Source of the DNA: Lindgomyces ingoldianus
Lineage: Eukaryota > Ascomycota > Dothideomycetes > Pleosporales > Lindgomycetaceae
Length of the DNA stretch: 64,000 nucleotides
Assembly (NCBI RefSeq): GCF_010093535.1
Contig: NW_022985190.1
Location: forward strand, 415,538-479,537
Direction: 5' to 3'
Shown here: one piece after another, positions 1 to 11,591 of the stretch
How positions within the stretch are numbered: the stretch's first letter is position 1
How the letters are laid out: each line of letters begins with the position of its first letter
Made by a program: the position numbers and the translations under genes
Notes under the pieces: generated by a model
The model's input: the letters and a program-made list of their open reading frames with translations, nothing else
What the model was told of the DNA's origin: nothing
Databases searched by the model: none

Positions 1-640
1 CTTACAACCCGCTAGCACCATAAACCCCCTTTTTTGACCTCATACCTGTTAATTTTCATATTGATTAACACTTTCCTATCCTGGCCTTTAACCTGGGCTG
101 TGGGGTGTATAGGTATCTTAGATCTAGGGTAGGAATAGAGTTTACCTAAGTAACGCTATGTCTGGGGACTTTTGACACCTTCTTGGGAGGTGTTCTCTCG
201 CTACTTTTAGAGTTACTTGCACCAAAAGTGCTAAGTCTAATCCCTGTAACCCTGTCAGCTCTTATTAAGCTATTTACTGCACCTCCCTATGCTTTTATGC
301 CTCTTGGATTAGAAAATGTATAATACCTAAACGAGCTTAAAAATATACCTACATCTATAATATTAACATACTGTTAACGATTTGTTTACTATGTTTGCCT
401 TGCTAGAATATTGCTTTGTCTACAGTTAGAGAAGCCTAACGCGCATTCGCTTGCGTTTTATATCTTGCTGTCTTTGCTCGCGCCTTGTTATATTATATAG
501 CTCCTCTTTCCTGTGCTTATTTAATGCAAGCTCTTGTTACAATTAGCAGCCTAGTTGGTGCAATCTCCTATTAGTCTGTCTTGTTAAACTGTAATTGTGC
601 TGCTCTAGTAGCTATTATGCGCCTCTCTAGCTTCTTTCAT
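1..640. other. AT-rich degraded sequence, no gene seen
   Basis: This stretch is rich in TA steps and broken in all frames, like the RIP-degraded blocks further along. I see no recognisable protein motif or terminal repeat. It is probably the edge of a transposon remnant that continues off the left end of the window. Confidence 0.4.
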
Positions 641-1190
641 TACAGATACTAAATTAGACGAAAGTGAGGAAGATGCTGAGAATCAACAAGCAGGGGAAGC
701 AGACGGTGGAGATGGTATACTAGAGGTAGCGAAATCGTTAGCCGATAGCGGTAGACAATCTTGCCCCTTAACGAAGCACCGTGATAGCGGAATTCTGTAA
801 GAAGACTGCAATAAAGACTAGACAGATCTGGAGGCTAGAAAGGATTCTGAACAGGCATGTCGAAAGAATTCCGCAAAGTCAACGTCTAAGAGCGGGTTGG
901 TAGTTTTCGGATTTAGATTACTAACCCACCAGACAAAGCTTACAAGTCAGCAGAAGAAGGCTCTACAATTGTTGAAGGTCAACTAGAGAGTATTGGTGAG
1001 ACCGGAAAGTGTGATTTTAATGGACAGCAAAACTACTTGAAGATGTGGGTAAAAAAATACCTAGAAACACAGGGATAAGGAACCTATCTCCTGCCCGAGG
1101 ACCAATGTTGGGATGTGTTTGACAGATATGATCATGAATATGTAAAAGACATGCATAAACTGCCGCCACCCAGAAATACAGACGAATGAT
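641..1190 (+). pseudogene. Coding remnants of an unrecognised gene
   Basis: Base composition returns to normal near 641 and several plus-strand stretches read like protein but are cut by stops. Positions about 660-800 give an acidic segment (DESEEDAENQQAGEADGGDG) that ends in TAA. A basic helix-like stretch follows at about 805-890. Positions about 970-1190 give a segment broken once by TGA or TAA and containing TYLLPEDQCWDVFDRY. I do not recognise the family. The pieces lie in order on one strand, so they may be exons of one damaged gene. Confidence is low because only composition supports this. Confidence 0.25.
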
Positions 1191-1375
1191 TATATTTGTA
1201 CATCGCATGTCAACTTTATCAGAACTGGCAGGGTTTTTGACGACTATATCCTTCTCCAAATACACTCTGAAGTAACTCGGGTTCGCGGGAAATATACACG
1301 GTTCCTACTAGAAATAAAAATACTGCAGGCCAATAAGCAAACCAGAGCCATGCGGATTGGGGCAATTGGGGTAGG

Positions 1376-3240
1376 CTAAAGAACGCCTAAAGAACTCAGC
1401 AAGTGTGAAAAATTCTTAGACAGGGAATGTTTTGTCTTACAGTTACCGACGTAAAAGGGAGAAAGAGCTGGAAATATTAGCATGCCTAACTACAACTTGC
1501 AAGCACGTGTTGGGGGACATCATTAAAGAGACTTACCATAGTAATCCTTGTCAAGATGCTTATTTTATTTCCTTGGCGCGTCGCCTCCGCACTTTCTTTA
1601 AAAGCCGAGGCATTCACAAGCTTCAAATGATTAGTAACCTGCATTTGCATTTCCATGCTGTACAGGAACATACCCCATCTCGCATACTTTTGAAGAGTTC
1701 TAACTTTTGAGCCATGAGCTCATGCAAGACCCTTAATTCCGAAACTGACTCCCGGATAGATCCCAAATACTTTTGCCACCAGTTGTAAAGTATGACGCTC
1801 TCCACCTCATAAAGACTGCCATAGCTATCATAGTACTCATCCCATGCCCTTATCGTGCTAATGAGCTGATCTCTGAATAGACGTATCGTTGACTCCGCCT
1901 CGGTAAGCTCCGATGTCCTAGTCAACATAGGGTCATCAGGGAGCTTATATAACCGCTCCTTGTCGCAATTAGCGAGATGTGAATGTGACACTTAACAAGT
2001 GTTCGAGCACCAACATAGTACTTCAATCGTTCAACGAAGCAGTTGATCAGCGCCGTCCATTCCTCTCTGGCCTGAAATATCCTATGGGATTGCACCGCTA
2101 GCGCATACTGACGGGGATTCCAAACTGGATATTGAAGCCAAAGGGACCCACCAGAAGGAGCATCTAGGGGGCTGGTTGTATCTAAATAGGAATCACGACT
2201 TTGTTCGCTTTCAAAAAACGTGTCCACGAAACAGATAACAGAGTACAGGCGCTCATCAATACCAGTTAACAGGAATGAAGTCTGTGCCTCATAGTAGTAG
2301 GCCTCTTCATCGCCTGGTCGAGGTAATGGCAGCAACTTATGTGCTTGAAAATCGTCCTCTCCCTTTCTTCGGTTATCCAGACTAGGCGGCCCTTCCCGAA
2401 GAGCGAAATATGGTATATGAAACTCGATAGTATATGTCCCAGACTATACAATCAGCGCCGAATTACAGTCTTGGTGAAGTATTCCATACTAATGATATGC
2501 GAAACTGAGTTCGGGAAAGTAGATGGTTATGCAAGAACTTTCGTAGAATAGGTATCGAACGAGTCGGTGCAGTACCAATAATGGCCATAGCACAAGACGA
2601 AGTCATATGGGACACATATCTAGTATGCATAAGCAAAGTTTTTAGGATAATCAATTTCCCTAAAACACACAAAGTTCGTCTCTCTGCACCATTGAGTCGT
2701 CTCTAGAGTAATATTAGAGCAAAACTTGATGGCAAAGAGGTTTGCGCTTACATTTTCGGTCAGTCTCTGCACCAACTGACACAAGTCTAATTCCTCCGTA
2801 GATACATTAGTCCCTTGGGGAGGGTATCTGAGGTACGCATCGGAGTCCCAGTGACGTGTTGTTGTAGAGGTGTCTATTGGGTCGCGTCTTTCATCTAGAA
2901 TTATTATGCTTGGGGTAGGTCTAGTGGATAGTGCGCCTTGATTAAGATCGGCGAAGTCTGCACTGGAGAGGTAGCTGCGCAAGGCCGAGAAGCGAAACTT
3001 GCCTGGTGGTTCGAGGCGATCCTTCGAGTATTTCAGTAATGTCTCAATAAAGTTATCCTTATCGCCCCTTTCCAAATACTCGAACAAAGAAACACCACTT
3101 GGAAATGCCAGTCGATCCTCGCGCCCATCCTCTGCAATATACAACCCTTCTGCCCTTTGTCGGCTGTACTTCTCCTCCCATACGCTGTTCAAAGCGCCAC
3201 TTTGACGCTTAACGGTGCCCATAAATGAGGTATTACCCAA
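1376..3240 (-). CDS. CorA-like transporter-type fungal protein, six exons
   Basis: The proposed exons on the minus strand are 3240-2671, 2619-2539, 2443-1997, 1958-1674, 1620-1537 and 1489-1376, all phase 0, giving about 526 residues. Introns have GT...AG ends; the 95-bp intron 2538-2444 has a CTGAT branch-like motif but a weak GTTCTT donor. Landmarks are an N-terminal KFRFSAL segment, a motif EFHIPYFALR opening exon 3, and the tail LVNASAFKESAEATRQGNKI followed by a hydrophobic segment. This is the layout of the large, poorly characterised fungal family annotated as CorA-like Mg2+ transporter proteins; transport activity is unproven. If the second acceptor is instead at 2489, an in-frame TAG at 2446-2444 would break the protein. 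The start at 3240 is the first Met of the open frame. The family call comes from memory of family patterns. Confidence 0.5.
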
Positions 3241-3598
3241 GTTAGTAAAACTACAGTCCTATATAATCGAGATTTAATTGGGATTATTTTGGGAGAAGTA
3301 GATGTTTATATGCGAAAGACGAAGAGGAGAATATGCCTCGCAACCAAATCAGGCTTAGGGCTCTGCAGGGATTGCGCCAGTAGGCACCAGACACGTTTGC
3401 AGGACCTTCACCGGTCGGGGATAATTCCTGCACCTGAGCGTATATACAATGAAAAAGCTATTACCCGTGGTGTTCCGGATGCCCTCTTGACGTACAGCAC
3501 ATAAAATTAATGCAAGCACAAGTAACGCGGGCGCTTTCGTTGATCAGAAACAGCTAAATCAATCTACCACTTCGTCTACCTCTCTTATATAATTTTCA

Positions 3599-4095
3599 AT
3601 GGCGATATGGCCTCAGTCTTGCCCTGTTATATGGACCTGTGTATGAAAACTCTCACAACTAATCGGAGATAGTGTCTCACAATGTTAGTGCAATGGAAAC
3701 TGCAACCAAACAAATTCCGTGGATGTGGAAGAATGCCAGAATGAGAAGTGCAAACACACCAAATGTGCACAATGCAAAGCAAGCACAATAGTGACAGAGC
3801 ATTTGACTCTACCACTAAAACCTTGCTTTTTTGAACCGAAGATGTTGAGCCCGCCGAATGACTTGTGGATATGCGTAAGCCATCAACGCTGATCAAATGC
3901 TCGAAAGCTAACAAAACGGAGTGTGAATGTGGTACTACGAACTTGATAGAACTTTCGCCAAGGAGTTGTCCAATATGTGCACACGCTCGGTGCGGTAATT
4001 GTCCACCCTCGGCGTCCAACAATGTTGGCAAGGTAGGGCTGCGTTCTATGCCCATGGTTTCCTTTCCTACTATACTTTTGAGGGGGTTTCCTTAG
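3599..4095 (+). CDS. Small protein with two zinc-ribbon modules, three exons
   Basis: The exons are 3599-3640, 3689-3874 and 3922-4095, in phase 0, giving 133 residues. Introns of 48 bp (GTATGA...GTTAG) and 47 bp (GTAAGC...GGAG, with GCTAAC upstream of the acceptor) each join a W-x-C to the next C. This produces WTCCNGNC in module 1 and WICCECGTTN in module 2. Module 1 continues with C-x4-C-x3-C-x2-C spacing (ECQNEKCKHTKCAQC). Module 2 ends SCPICAHARCGNC. The repeated W-x-C-C...C-x2-C-x-H/K-x2-C-x2-C layout suggests two treble-clef or ribbon zinc sites, as in many small fungal proteins of unknown role. Each module being split by an intron at the same place supports the model strongly. Binding partner and location are unknown. 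Confidence 0.6.
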
Positions 4096-5203
4096 AATAG
4101 GAGTTAGTTAGGAATATAGGTGTTTTTCTTTTTCGAGTAGTAGTTCTTCTCTGAACTTCGTGGTGGTTGTGCTCCATCTCTCGTCTTACCTGTAATGAAG
4201 CTAGAGCCACAAAGGGATTCACGCTAAAACCATTTTCTTAAACAATATACAGTGGTGTCCTTATGATGCTCCTCTGTTTGCAGTAGTCACGCATTGCTCA
4301 CACGATAGTCGTATGCGTCGCACGATGGTCTCATGTTGCCGGGACTTACCCCTTTTTGCATATATATATAGACACCTAGGTACACTCCTTTAGCAATCAA
4401 CTCAGCTCCTCATCTCTGCTCCTACCAAAAGCTTCACATCCTTACTATCTGCATTGACTTCTCGCAGATGACATCCTGGCCCTTGCTGTCCAAAAAGTGC
4501 TGACATCATAACTGCGGCACAGTCACGCTGCCGGGTCAATGACATGGCTGCTATCCATCTGCACGACTATCTTAAGTCCAGTATTATCGCCTTGCATAGT
4601 TGACTTACTAGTGACAAGGGTGCGGCTCGTGAGACCTAAAATAGATGTGAACAGCTGTGGGGCGTACATGCTGAGCCTGGATTTTTAGTTGTAAATAAAT
4701 TCTGTAGCATTATTGGCTACATAACTACCATAGTCCCAAATTTGAAATTCAGTATATTCAGTCGGCAACTGGTGGTGGTAAGAGCAGGGACTGCGCTAAA
4801 CACGAAAAGAGAGTCCCTGGATAGAGAATACCCCAGATTGTCACAGAACACCGAACATGACTAGGATAGAGTTAATCTGCTGCACTTCTTCCTGGGATCT
4901 AGGAGAGGGTTTAGAGGATGCATGATTCTGCTCTGAATTGCTAATAATTGTCATGTTCTACATTCGATGATAAGAAGCAGTATTTTCGTACTGTCTAGAG
5001 CCGTCCTAGGTCTGCCACATATGAAATGAATTTTGCTAAAAGTTTCGGAAATAACTAGGCAAAGTCTTCTTGAATTCCCAGATTGACATCGGCATATGAT
5101 GGGTTCGATTTGGGCTAGAATCCGGACGAAGCTTCTTATGAAACGCGGCGACTACGTCTCCCATCGTATGCGCGACGTGACATGGGAGACCGATAGCATG
5201 GGG
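4096..5203. other. No gene recognised
   Basis: There is a TATA-like run (tatatatata, about 4361-4372) with a pyrimidine-rich leader after it, as before a fungal transcription start, but the next ATG (4468) opens only 12 codons. On the minus strand the frame of the neighbouring broken ORF continues past its TGA to about 5030 (it includes MGDVVAAFHKKLRP), so that gene may once have been longer. Nothing else is recognisable. Confidence 0.4.
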
Positions 5204-5712
5204 TCAGGATACCAAGGGTAGGGTTAATCCGTCGCGTCTATGAAAGTTGCGAGACGGTGAAAGCTGATCTTCGTAGGCACGAAGTAGTCGACGCGGAGTA
5301 ACTGCTTCAAAATTGATTATATGGTAAGTGAGATGGCGAGTACGCTCGTCAGCAGTGTCTATTGAGATTTTAATGATTGCAGTTGATAAGTAGACTATCT
5401 CGGATAGTGGTAATTGATGCACTGCAGCTGAATGACTCTTGATAAGTAGACTATCTCGGATAGTGGTAATTGATGCACTGCAGCTGAATGACTCTTGAGG
5501 GACTGATTGTAGACGAGGCGCTGAGCGAAGTGAAAGCCCATTGGCACAAACTGTGAGCGAGGCTGATCTGTAACATCATAAGCGCAAGCGAAGAAATTCC
5601 GTCGGTAAGGAGGACCGTACCAAGCAAGAATGTCCACTCTTTCCTCCACGCCTATAGCGCGGCTTGTTGTTCTAGGAAGGTCGGCAGTTGAGCTGCAGCT
5701 CCTATAAATCAT
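5204..5712 (-). pseudogene. Hypothetical ORF broken by a tandem duplication
   Basis: Two overlapping minus-strand reading frames (5712-5395 and 5422-5204) are out of register by exactly the length of a 56-bp tandem duplication. Counting the duplicated unit once gives a single open frame of 150 codons plus stop (453 bp). The frames share the segment HQLPLSEIVYLS, which is read in one frame in the first copy and in the other frame in the second copy. The product is unrecognised; it has an aromatic-rich stretch (AWYGPPYRRNFFACAYD) and no obvious domain. Beyond the TGA at 5204 the frame stays protein-like for about 55 codons. It may be a duplicated allele of a real gene or an assembly artefact. 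Confidence 0.45.
5383..5494. repeat. Perfect 56-bp tandem duplication
   Basis: Units 5383-5438 and 5439-5494 are identical, each starting ttgataagtagactatctcg. Since 56 is not a multiple of three, the duplication shifts the frame of the minus-strand ORF that covers it. The perfect identity suggests a recent event. Confidence 0.9.
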
Positions 5713-5760
5713 CTGGTATGAATGAACTTCTAATACAATTCTTAACTCAAAATTCGTAGC

Positions 5761-6195
5761 ATGATCCGAGCCTGGGATAAGCCGGCACCTTCCGATATCT
5801 CCCCCGTCTGGTATAGCTCTTTGGCAGGTTCTGACACATTAACTGCAGATGTCAGAGAGTTTCGGGTTCAAATAAAGGGGTTGTTTATTGAAGGTGAACA
5901 AGACAAAGATGGTTCCAAACACACAAGCGATCAATGTCTTGCTTACTTAAGGTCTTTTAACAAGCTTCTGCTTCATATACAAAAGTCTACTGGCAATACT
6001 GTGCTGAAAAGCGAAGCCACTCAGCAACTAGTTGTCAGTGCTAACGGAATCTGCCCGATGGTTATTAGCCACATACCGGGCACCAAAGACGCTTGGAAGA
6101 ATTCAATGGGCTGTAGCACACCAAGCATTGCGGTAGACAGTAACGGATTCGCCTCTCTGAACAGCTTCGGGGCTAGGTGCGACACAAGATCTTGA
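5761..6195 (+). CDS. Hypothetical protein, 144 residues
   Basis: This is an uninterrupted plus-strand frame starting 48 bp from, and divergent to, the broken ORF at 5712. The product is of mixed composition with an N-terminal SDISPVWYSSLAG stretch, a charged middle (EGEQDKDGSKH) and no visible membrane segment or domain. I do not recognise the family. Both strands are open in part, so it could be chance; codon composition resembles the neighbouring genes. It could also be one exon of a longer gene. Confidence 0.3.
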   Translation: MIRAWDKPAPSDISPVWYSSLAGSDTLTADVREFRVQIKGLFIEGEQDKDGSKHTSDQCLAYLRSFNKLLLHIQKSTGNTVLKSEATQQLVVSANGICPMVISHIPGTKDAWKNSMGCSTPSIAVDSNGFASLNSFGARCDTRS

Positions 6196-6317
6196 GAATA
6201 GTGCCGCACGGCAATTAGGTAGCACGCGCTTAGAAGGAGCGGAGACTTCCGTACGTCTTCGAAAAGAGTATCCGTCGGAGTCGGTGGGTTAAATGATACC
6301 CACCGCTAATAGTTACC

Positions 6318-6655
6318 CTAAAACAGCGCAAATAAACTCAACGTATCCTGTTCGTTAATCAACTGTTTTAAGACTAGGCTGTCAGATAAGCCTCGGGGTG
6401 GCGTATTCGCTGTAGTCTGATCTCTAGGTAGGAAGCCAGACTTAGTAGTCACTTCGCGGAGCAAAAATAAGGGTTCTAGGCCCTCTTTAGTACTCCATTT
6501 TCTAAGCTCGGCCTGAGTGATAGGTTCGTCCTGATCTGGAGGCTGTTTCCGAGTCGACTCGCCTGCCACAGTTTTGAAGACTCCAGATCATCCAATCTTT
6601 GGACAACAGTGCTCACAGTCTGCTCAGGTCGTTCATATTCAGTTACTGAGGTGAG
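6318..6655 (-). pseudogene. Possible Gag-like or hypothetical fragment
   Basis: An open frame from 6569 to 6318 starts MAGESTRKQPPDQDEPITQ and continues with a helical charged segment. Just upstream (about 6655-6570), one base out of register, lies YERPEQTVSTVVQRLDDLES, which looks like the preceding part of the same protein. The Glu/Arg-rich helix followed by PPDQDEPIT recalls the end of Gag-like proteins of fungal LTR elements, but I cannot confirm it. The frame change suggests a degraded copy or an unseen intron. Confidence 0.25.
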
Positions 6656-7187
6656 ATAAGACGACTAGCGATTATAAATATGGGCGAACCTACCCTCAAG
6701 ACTCAGATTGGCACTTGCAGGCACTCCATTGCCTGGCCCAGCTCGATGCACTTGAACACGACTGGTGCTGCTTTGCTCATTCAAAAGACCACGTCTGACT
6801 TATTTTTTCACACCTAGGACATGTTCTTCCGACTGTCGACTGGTAACATCGACCGCACGCCGTAAATGCTTTGGAGGCACGACCCCGGTCTGGAGGCACT
6901 GGGAACTGGCTTACGCATAATACATACCGATAATGCGGCGCACCCCAAGGGTGGCATGAGTGTGTTAAGAAACACGCAAATGACAGGTATTTGATGACAA
7001 CGGGTCCTGATTGAGGTTTGAGCCTGGCTAAGGGTGATGTCGCCGTGACACTAGGCCAGCTTTAGATAGATAGCGCTATCCTCAGGTCTTTTCGATCTAT
7101 GAATAGCCAAATTCGCATTTTCTTGTCCGTTAAACATGCACCTTATAATTTTAACTACATATTGGCGGGTTCCGTCAATCTTTCTCC
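6656..7187. other. No gene seen
   Basis: Composition is normal, but there is no open frame of note, no repeat and no RNA gene I can support. It contains the downstream region of the convergent esterase gene. Confidence 0.4.
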
Positions 7188-9078
7188 CTATAACTTCGCT
7201 CCTACTCCCACCTCTACCCTCTCCTCATCCGCCCTAACCCCCTGCAACGCCTCGACAAGCACCCACAACCTATGCGCCCCAATCTTCCTCAACACCTTCC
7301 CCCTGCCCTCCCTAAACCTCTCATCATAAACCCCCTCCCTCAAAACCTCAACGTCCTGGTCCCCAAAAACCGTGACTACATCCTCACTCCCCCACCCCTC
7401 TCCCCTTATAATCCTAATAAAATACTCGGCCATCATCTGCGCAGACTTTTTGCTAAGCACAGGGAGGTGGAGGTTGTAGTTTTGGAGAAGAAATGCGACG
7501 TCGAGTTCGTGGCTGCTAAGGCCGTGGAATGGGCCTGGGAAGGGGTTTGTGGCGTGGAAGTGGTAGCGGTAGGATTTGGCTACACTGGGGGATGAGGGTG
7601 AAGGGAATGGAAAGGCTTTCCAGCCGGTGTGGACGCAAAGAGATGGGAGGTAGAAACGGAGTTCTGTGCAAAGGGTAAGGAGACCTCTCTTTTGAGAGGA
7701 GAGAGAAGAGGTGGGGAGGAGGTTGTAGGCCGATAGTAGGGAGTGCGTTTCAGAAGGGGAGAGGTGTTGTTTGCAGAGGGCGTAGAGGGTGGGGAGGGAT
7801 TTGGGGTTGTCGAGGATGCGGGCTTTGAGGACGGTGCCCTGGTTGATATATGGATCAGCGACGAATTGCTGGTAGAGAAATAAGAGGAAGAGTGGCGGAG
7901 AAATGGAGAAAAAACAGACATACATCATGCGCCGTATCTCCGACTACAAACTCCCTACACCACCTCGGTTTATGAATGCCCTCTCTCCCTCCAGCCAAAA
8001 TATCCAACGTCACTCCCCCCTTCAACCACACCCCATCCACACACCCACAGAAATGCTGTGCAAGCGGCAACTTCTCGCACATTTCCTCCCACGGCATTTC
8101 CCTCAACCTCTTCACTCTCTCCTCCTTCCCCAACCTCCCATCCAGTCCAAGATACCTAAGCTGATCAGCATACATCCTATTCTGCCATCCCATCCCCCTC
8201 GGTTTCCTCAACGTCACATCCCCCGACATAACCCCGACCCTCTCAAACAACCTCTCCCCCTCCCCCTCTCCCGCATTTCCCCCTCTCCACAACAATGTAC
8301 TCAATGCAATCGCACCTGCACTCTCCCCCATCGCGGTAACATTCCGCGGATCGCCTCCAAATCCCCTAATACACCTTTTAACCCACCTGCATCCATTCAC
8401 TAAATCCTTATACCCATAATTCCCCGCAGCCCCAACCTCACTACTCGCCAGAAACCCGAATATGCCTACGCGGTAGTTGAGTGCGACACCGATGATCGGT
8501 TTTCCAATTTCTGCGGCATGGGAGACAAGGGAGGAGAGTGAGTATTGTGGCCAGGAGTTTGAACCCATGGAAAGAGCGCCGCCATGGACCCAGATGAGGA
8601 CGGGCAAACCTGGCTCTGGTCCCCCTCCTTTAATTCCATTCAGATTTGAGGATAGAGCGCAGAGTGGTACGGTGACATTTGCATGCAAACACTCAAACTC
8701 ATCAAATCTCTCCGTCTCCCCCTGGCCTTCTTCCGTCTTCAACGTGTGAGGGCCGACGAGTGTGAGATCCCAGGCCTGGGCACCCAGTTTTTGTGGGCAC
8801 GAGGGTCCGAAGTGAGTTGCATCGTATACAGCCCCGCTGCTATCGTTGGGAGTTAACGTAGTTATGGGGATGGAATCTTGCCATCGGCTTGGTATGATCG
8901 CATATTTGAGGCCGCGAAATTGGATGGTGGATGTGGATTCTGAGATTTTCCCGCGAAGGGTGCATGATAGCGTGGGGTGGTGCAGGAGATCTGGAGGTTG
9001 GAATTGGAATGGAGACGGAGACATGGGGTGGGAATGGGAATGGAATAAGTGAGTTAGGGTTGGATGACTCGTGGCCAA
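7188..9078 (-). CDS. Type-B carboxylesterase/lipase family protein
   Basis: A serine hydrolase of the alpha/beta-fold cholinesterase-like family. The two exons are 9078-7924 and 7838-7188, separated by an 85-bp intron (GTATGT...CAG with a CTGAT branch motif), giving 601 residues. The oxyanion loop HGG is at 165-167 and the nucleophile elbow GESAG at 251-255 (Ser253). The acid Asp385 lies in AHDGT exactly at the exon junction, which supports the splice. The catalytic His is probably His495 in SHELDVAF. No signal peptide is evident, so it is probably intracellular. Met19 is an alternative start nearer to where homologues normally begin. The substrate cannot be told from sequence; relatives hydrolyse esters in detoxification or secondary metabolism. 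The C-terminal part is rich in Ser/Pro. Confidence 0.85.
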
Positions 9079-9499
9079 TCAGAGGAGAGACAGAAAAGGA
9101 GAAGTAGGGAATGGATTGGGTTGGATTTGAGATAAACACAAGACATGGAGGCGCATTAATGTTAATGTACATGTGGGGCAATGAGCGGGGTAAGAATTGC
9201 CGATGCAGATCGAATTCCAGGCTTACGATATTGAAAACCATTTAGCTTGCAAAGGAGAAGAAAATAATGGATATAGAATTGTGATGGTGGTACAAAGCCC
9301 GTATGGTTAATGCTGGGGATATCTTGCCATGAACTTATCACTGAGACTAGTGTGAGTGGAACTAGACTGTCATTCGTAAACATCGTAACCGTCGTAAAAT
9401 CCATACCTGCCTAGGACTGCTTTTCATCTTCATTTTTTGTTCACTCATTCGTCTCAAGCAGAAATACTCATAAGCCGAAAATTTCACACCCAGTCAGGT
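9079..9499. other. Intergenic, nothing recognised
   Basis: About 420 bp between the esterase start and the 3' end of the dioxygenase gene, both on the minus strand. It presumably holds the esterase promoter. No ORF or repeat of note. Confidence 0.5.
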
Positions 9500-11591
9500 T
9501 TAGTCCTCATCCTCCTCCTCGCCCAACTCCACCCCAAACTCGGCGCAAACGTCCCATCGGTCCCCCTTAGCACTCCTACTCACATACTTGGTGAACCTCA
9601 AAACACCTCTATCCCTTAAGACAATGCCGACATTGTTCCAACCTGCGGGCTGCGAAAACAGCACGCCATCATCTTCGTCATCACCTGCGCTTCTATAAAC
9701 AGCAGGATCCGCTTTCGTTTTTCGACGTTGTCCTGCCCCAGTATGTGTTGCTGGGTCAGGGGCGCCGCCGCTAGCGGTGTTATTGTCATCTTCTTCGCCT
9801 GCCATGTACATTTCGTAGCCTCCTACTTCTTCGTCTTCTTGCGTCGTCGGGTCTGCCGCAGATGTTGAAGCTTTAGCTTTTCCGTTGCTGCTAGCGGCCG
9901 ACCCGTTATGTTGTGCGCGAGCAGTCGTATCGTCTGCCTCTTCCTCTTCCTCTTCTTCTTCTACTTCTTCATCCTCACCCCACCCCTTGGACGGCGTGAT
10001 GCCAAGACATACTTCTAATTGCGGGTCTTCCTCTTCGTAGGCAGTAGCAAGCGTATAGTCCATACCACGTCTGAATCGACGGGCGTAAATATTGCTCTTG
10101 GTCAGTGTGATACCGGTGACAAGCGATATCCATTTGGTAAACGCTGGGTGCGGGAATAGAATATCGACTAGGTCATCGTACGGAGTCAACTTCTCGGTAT
10201 CGGGGTATGGTATGGTAGGAGGAACCGGATTTACTGCCATTCGGTAGAGAAATCGGTGCTTATGCGGAGGTCGTGCAACGCCCACCTTCGATGCCTTGTA
10301 AAAAGGGTTGGTTGGGAGGGTAGGCTCCGCTTCGAGATCCTTCGACTCAATGTATTCGCGCAGACGAGCCGAAAACTTAGGGGACAGAAATTCAGCTAAG
10401 CGTAGAGAAGATTCGTCTGAAAACATGCCGGCAAGCTCTTCTACAGTATCAGGGGTGAGATACTGCGGATTCATGTACTTGATAAGGAAATCAAACTCAT
10501 CGGCGGTCAGTTCCTCCTCTTCTTTATTCACATTATCTTCCCAGTGAGGATTCTCGACCCAGTGCGGTTGTGGCTGGTCGAAGACATCCGCTTTACCACC
10601 CTGCAATTGCGCGAGAGAACTGCGTTCCGCAAGCTTCTCTTCCAGACCTTCCTCGTAACCTACCTCGCCTTCTTGGGGGATGTGGAACCACCCGGAAATG
10701 GCCATTCGAACACGGCCTCCATCATCCTCTTCCGGCTCACCTGGACCTCTCCTGTATACCTCTTCGACGTCATGGAAGCTCTCCCCCGGCGTCACCGTGA
10801 AGAAGGAAAGCTGATTCCATGCCGGCGGGATCGTAACGGAGATATCCGGCTCAGGCACTTTGACATCATCGCCATCGGGTGTCTTCAGGTCCCGTGTGGG
10901 AAATAGACGGAGCGCGCCACCCCACTCGGGCTTCCAGGGGCGGTCGGGATCGAGGAGATAGAGGATCCAGCTCACGCGCCGACTTCCAATGACGTCGTCG
11001 TGACACAGCAAGTGGCAGCCAGGTGTGTAGACATTCTAGACATGGTCAGCTCCCGTATCCGCCGACGTCCAGCACGTATATGCGTATAATGTATATTTGC
11101 GCAGCGTACCACAGCCATGTCCGTCTTCACTCCGCTCAAGGGCCCGGAGCCGGTTATTGAGGACAGGTATTTGCGGAAGGCCGACGAGTACAGCGAGTCG
11201 CGAAGCTGCAGGAGCGAGGGCAGGCGGCGGAGGGCAGCATCGTCGAGCCCATCGAGGTTCGCGAGATCGCCAGACTGGTGGATCTTGTAGATGTCCGTCT
11301 CCTTCGGCGTGAAGGAAATGTTTTTGCGAATCTCGTTGCGCACATTGCGGAGGAGGGTGTCGTCGACAAGGTGCTGGATCACCGCGTGCTTGTACCTAGA
11401 CACTTCAGTCAGAGGAAAAGCTGTATGGTATAGAAGTGCACGTACGGCTGCGAGGTGGCGTAGAAGTCGGTATACTGCTGCAGCACCTTAGCGTCGAACA
11501 ATCCCTTCCGAAAGTTGCTTTGGGCTTCCGTGTCCGAGATAGCACGCTTCTTAGAACTGCCATTGGCAGCCGCCTCGTTCTTTCGCTTCAT
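9500..11591 (-). CDS. TPA1: Prolyl 3,4-dihydroxylase, Tpa1/Ofd1/OGFOD1 family
   Basis: A 2-oxoglutarate/Fe(II) dioxygenase. In yeast, Tpa1 hydroxylates a proline of ribosomal protein uS12 and affects translation termination; in fission yeast, Ofd1 controls the hypoxic factor Sre1. Exons 11591-11446, 11395-11110 and 11035-9500 (introns 50 and 74 bp) give 655 residues, close to yeast Tpa1 at 644. The splice joins DMAV to NVYTPGCHLLCHDDVIG. Iron ligands are His156, Asp158 and His232 (GESFHDVEEV). Arg254 in RVRMAISGWFH should bind 2-oxoglutarate. The second, non-catalytic double-stranded beta-helix domain typical of the family occupies the C-terminal half. It is interrupted by a long acidic low-complexity insert (GEDEEVEEEEEEEEADD and following) that looks disordered. 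Expected in nucleus and cytosol. Confidence 0.92.

Noticed and set aside
3289..3504. Plus-strand ORF of 71 residues
   Set aside because: No domain, no clear promoter and no exon partner; could be chance between two genes.
7272..8403. Proline-rich plus-strand ORFs opposite the esterase
   Set aside because: Antisense shadows of a GC-biased gene on the minus strand.
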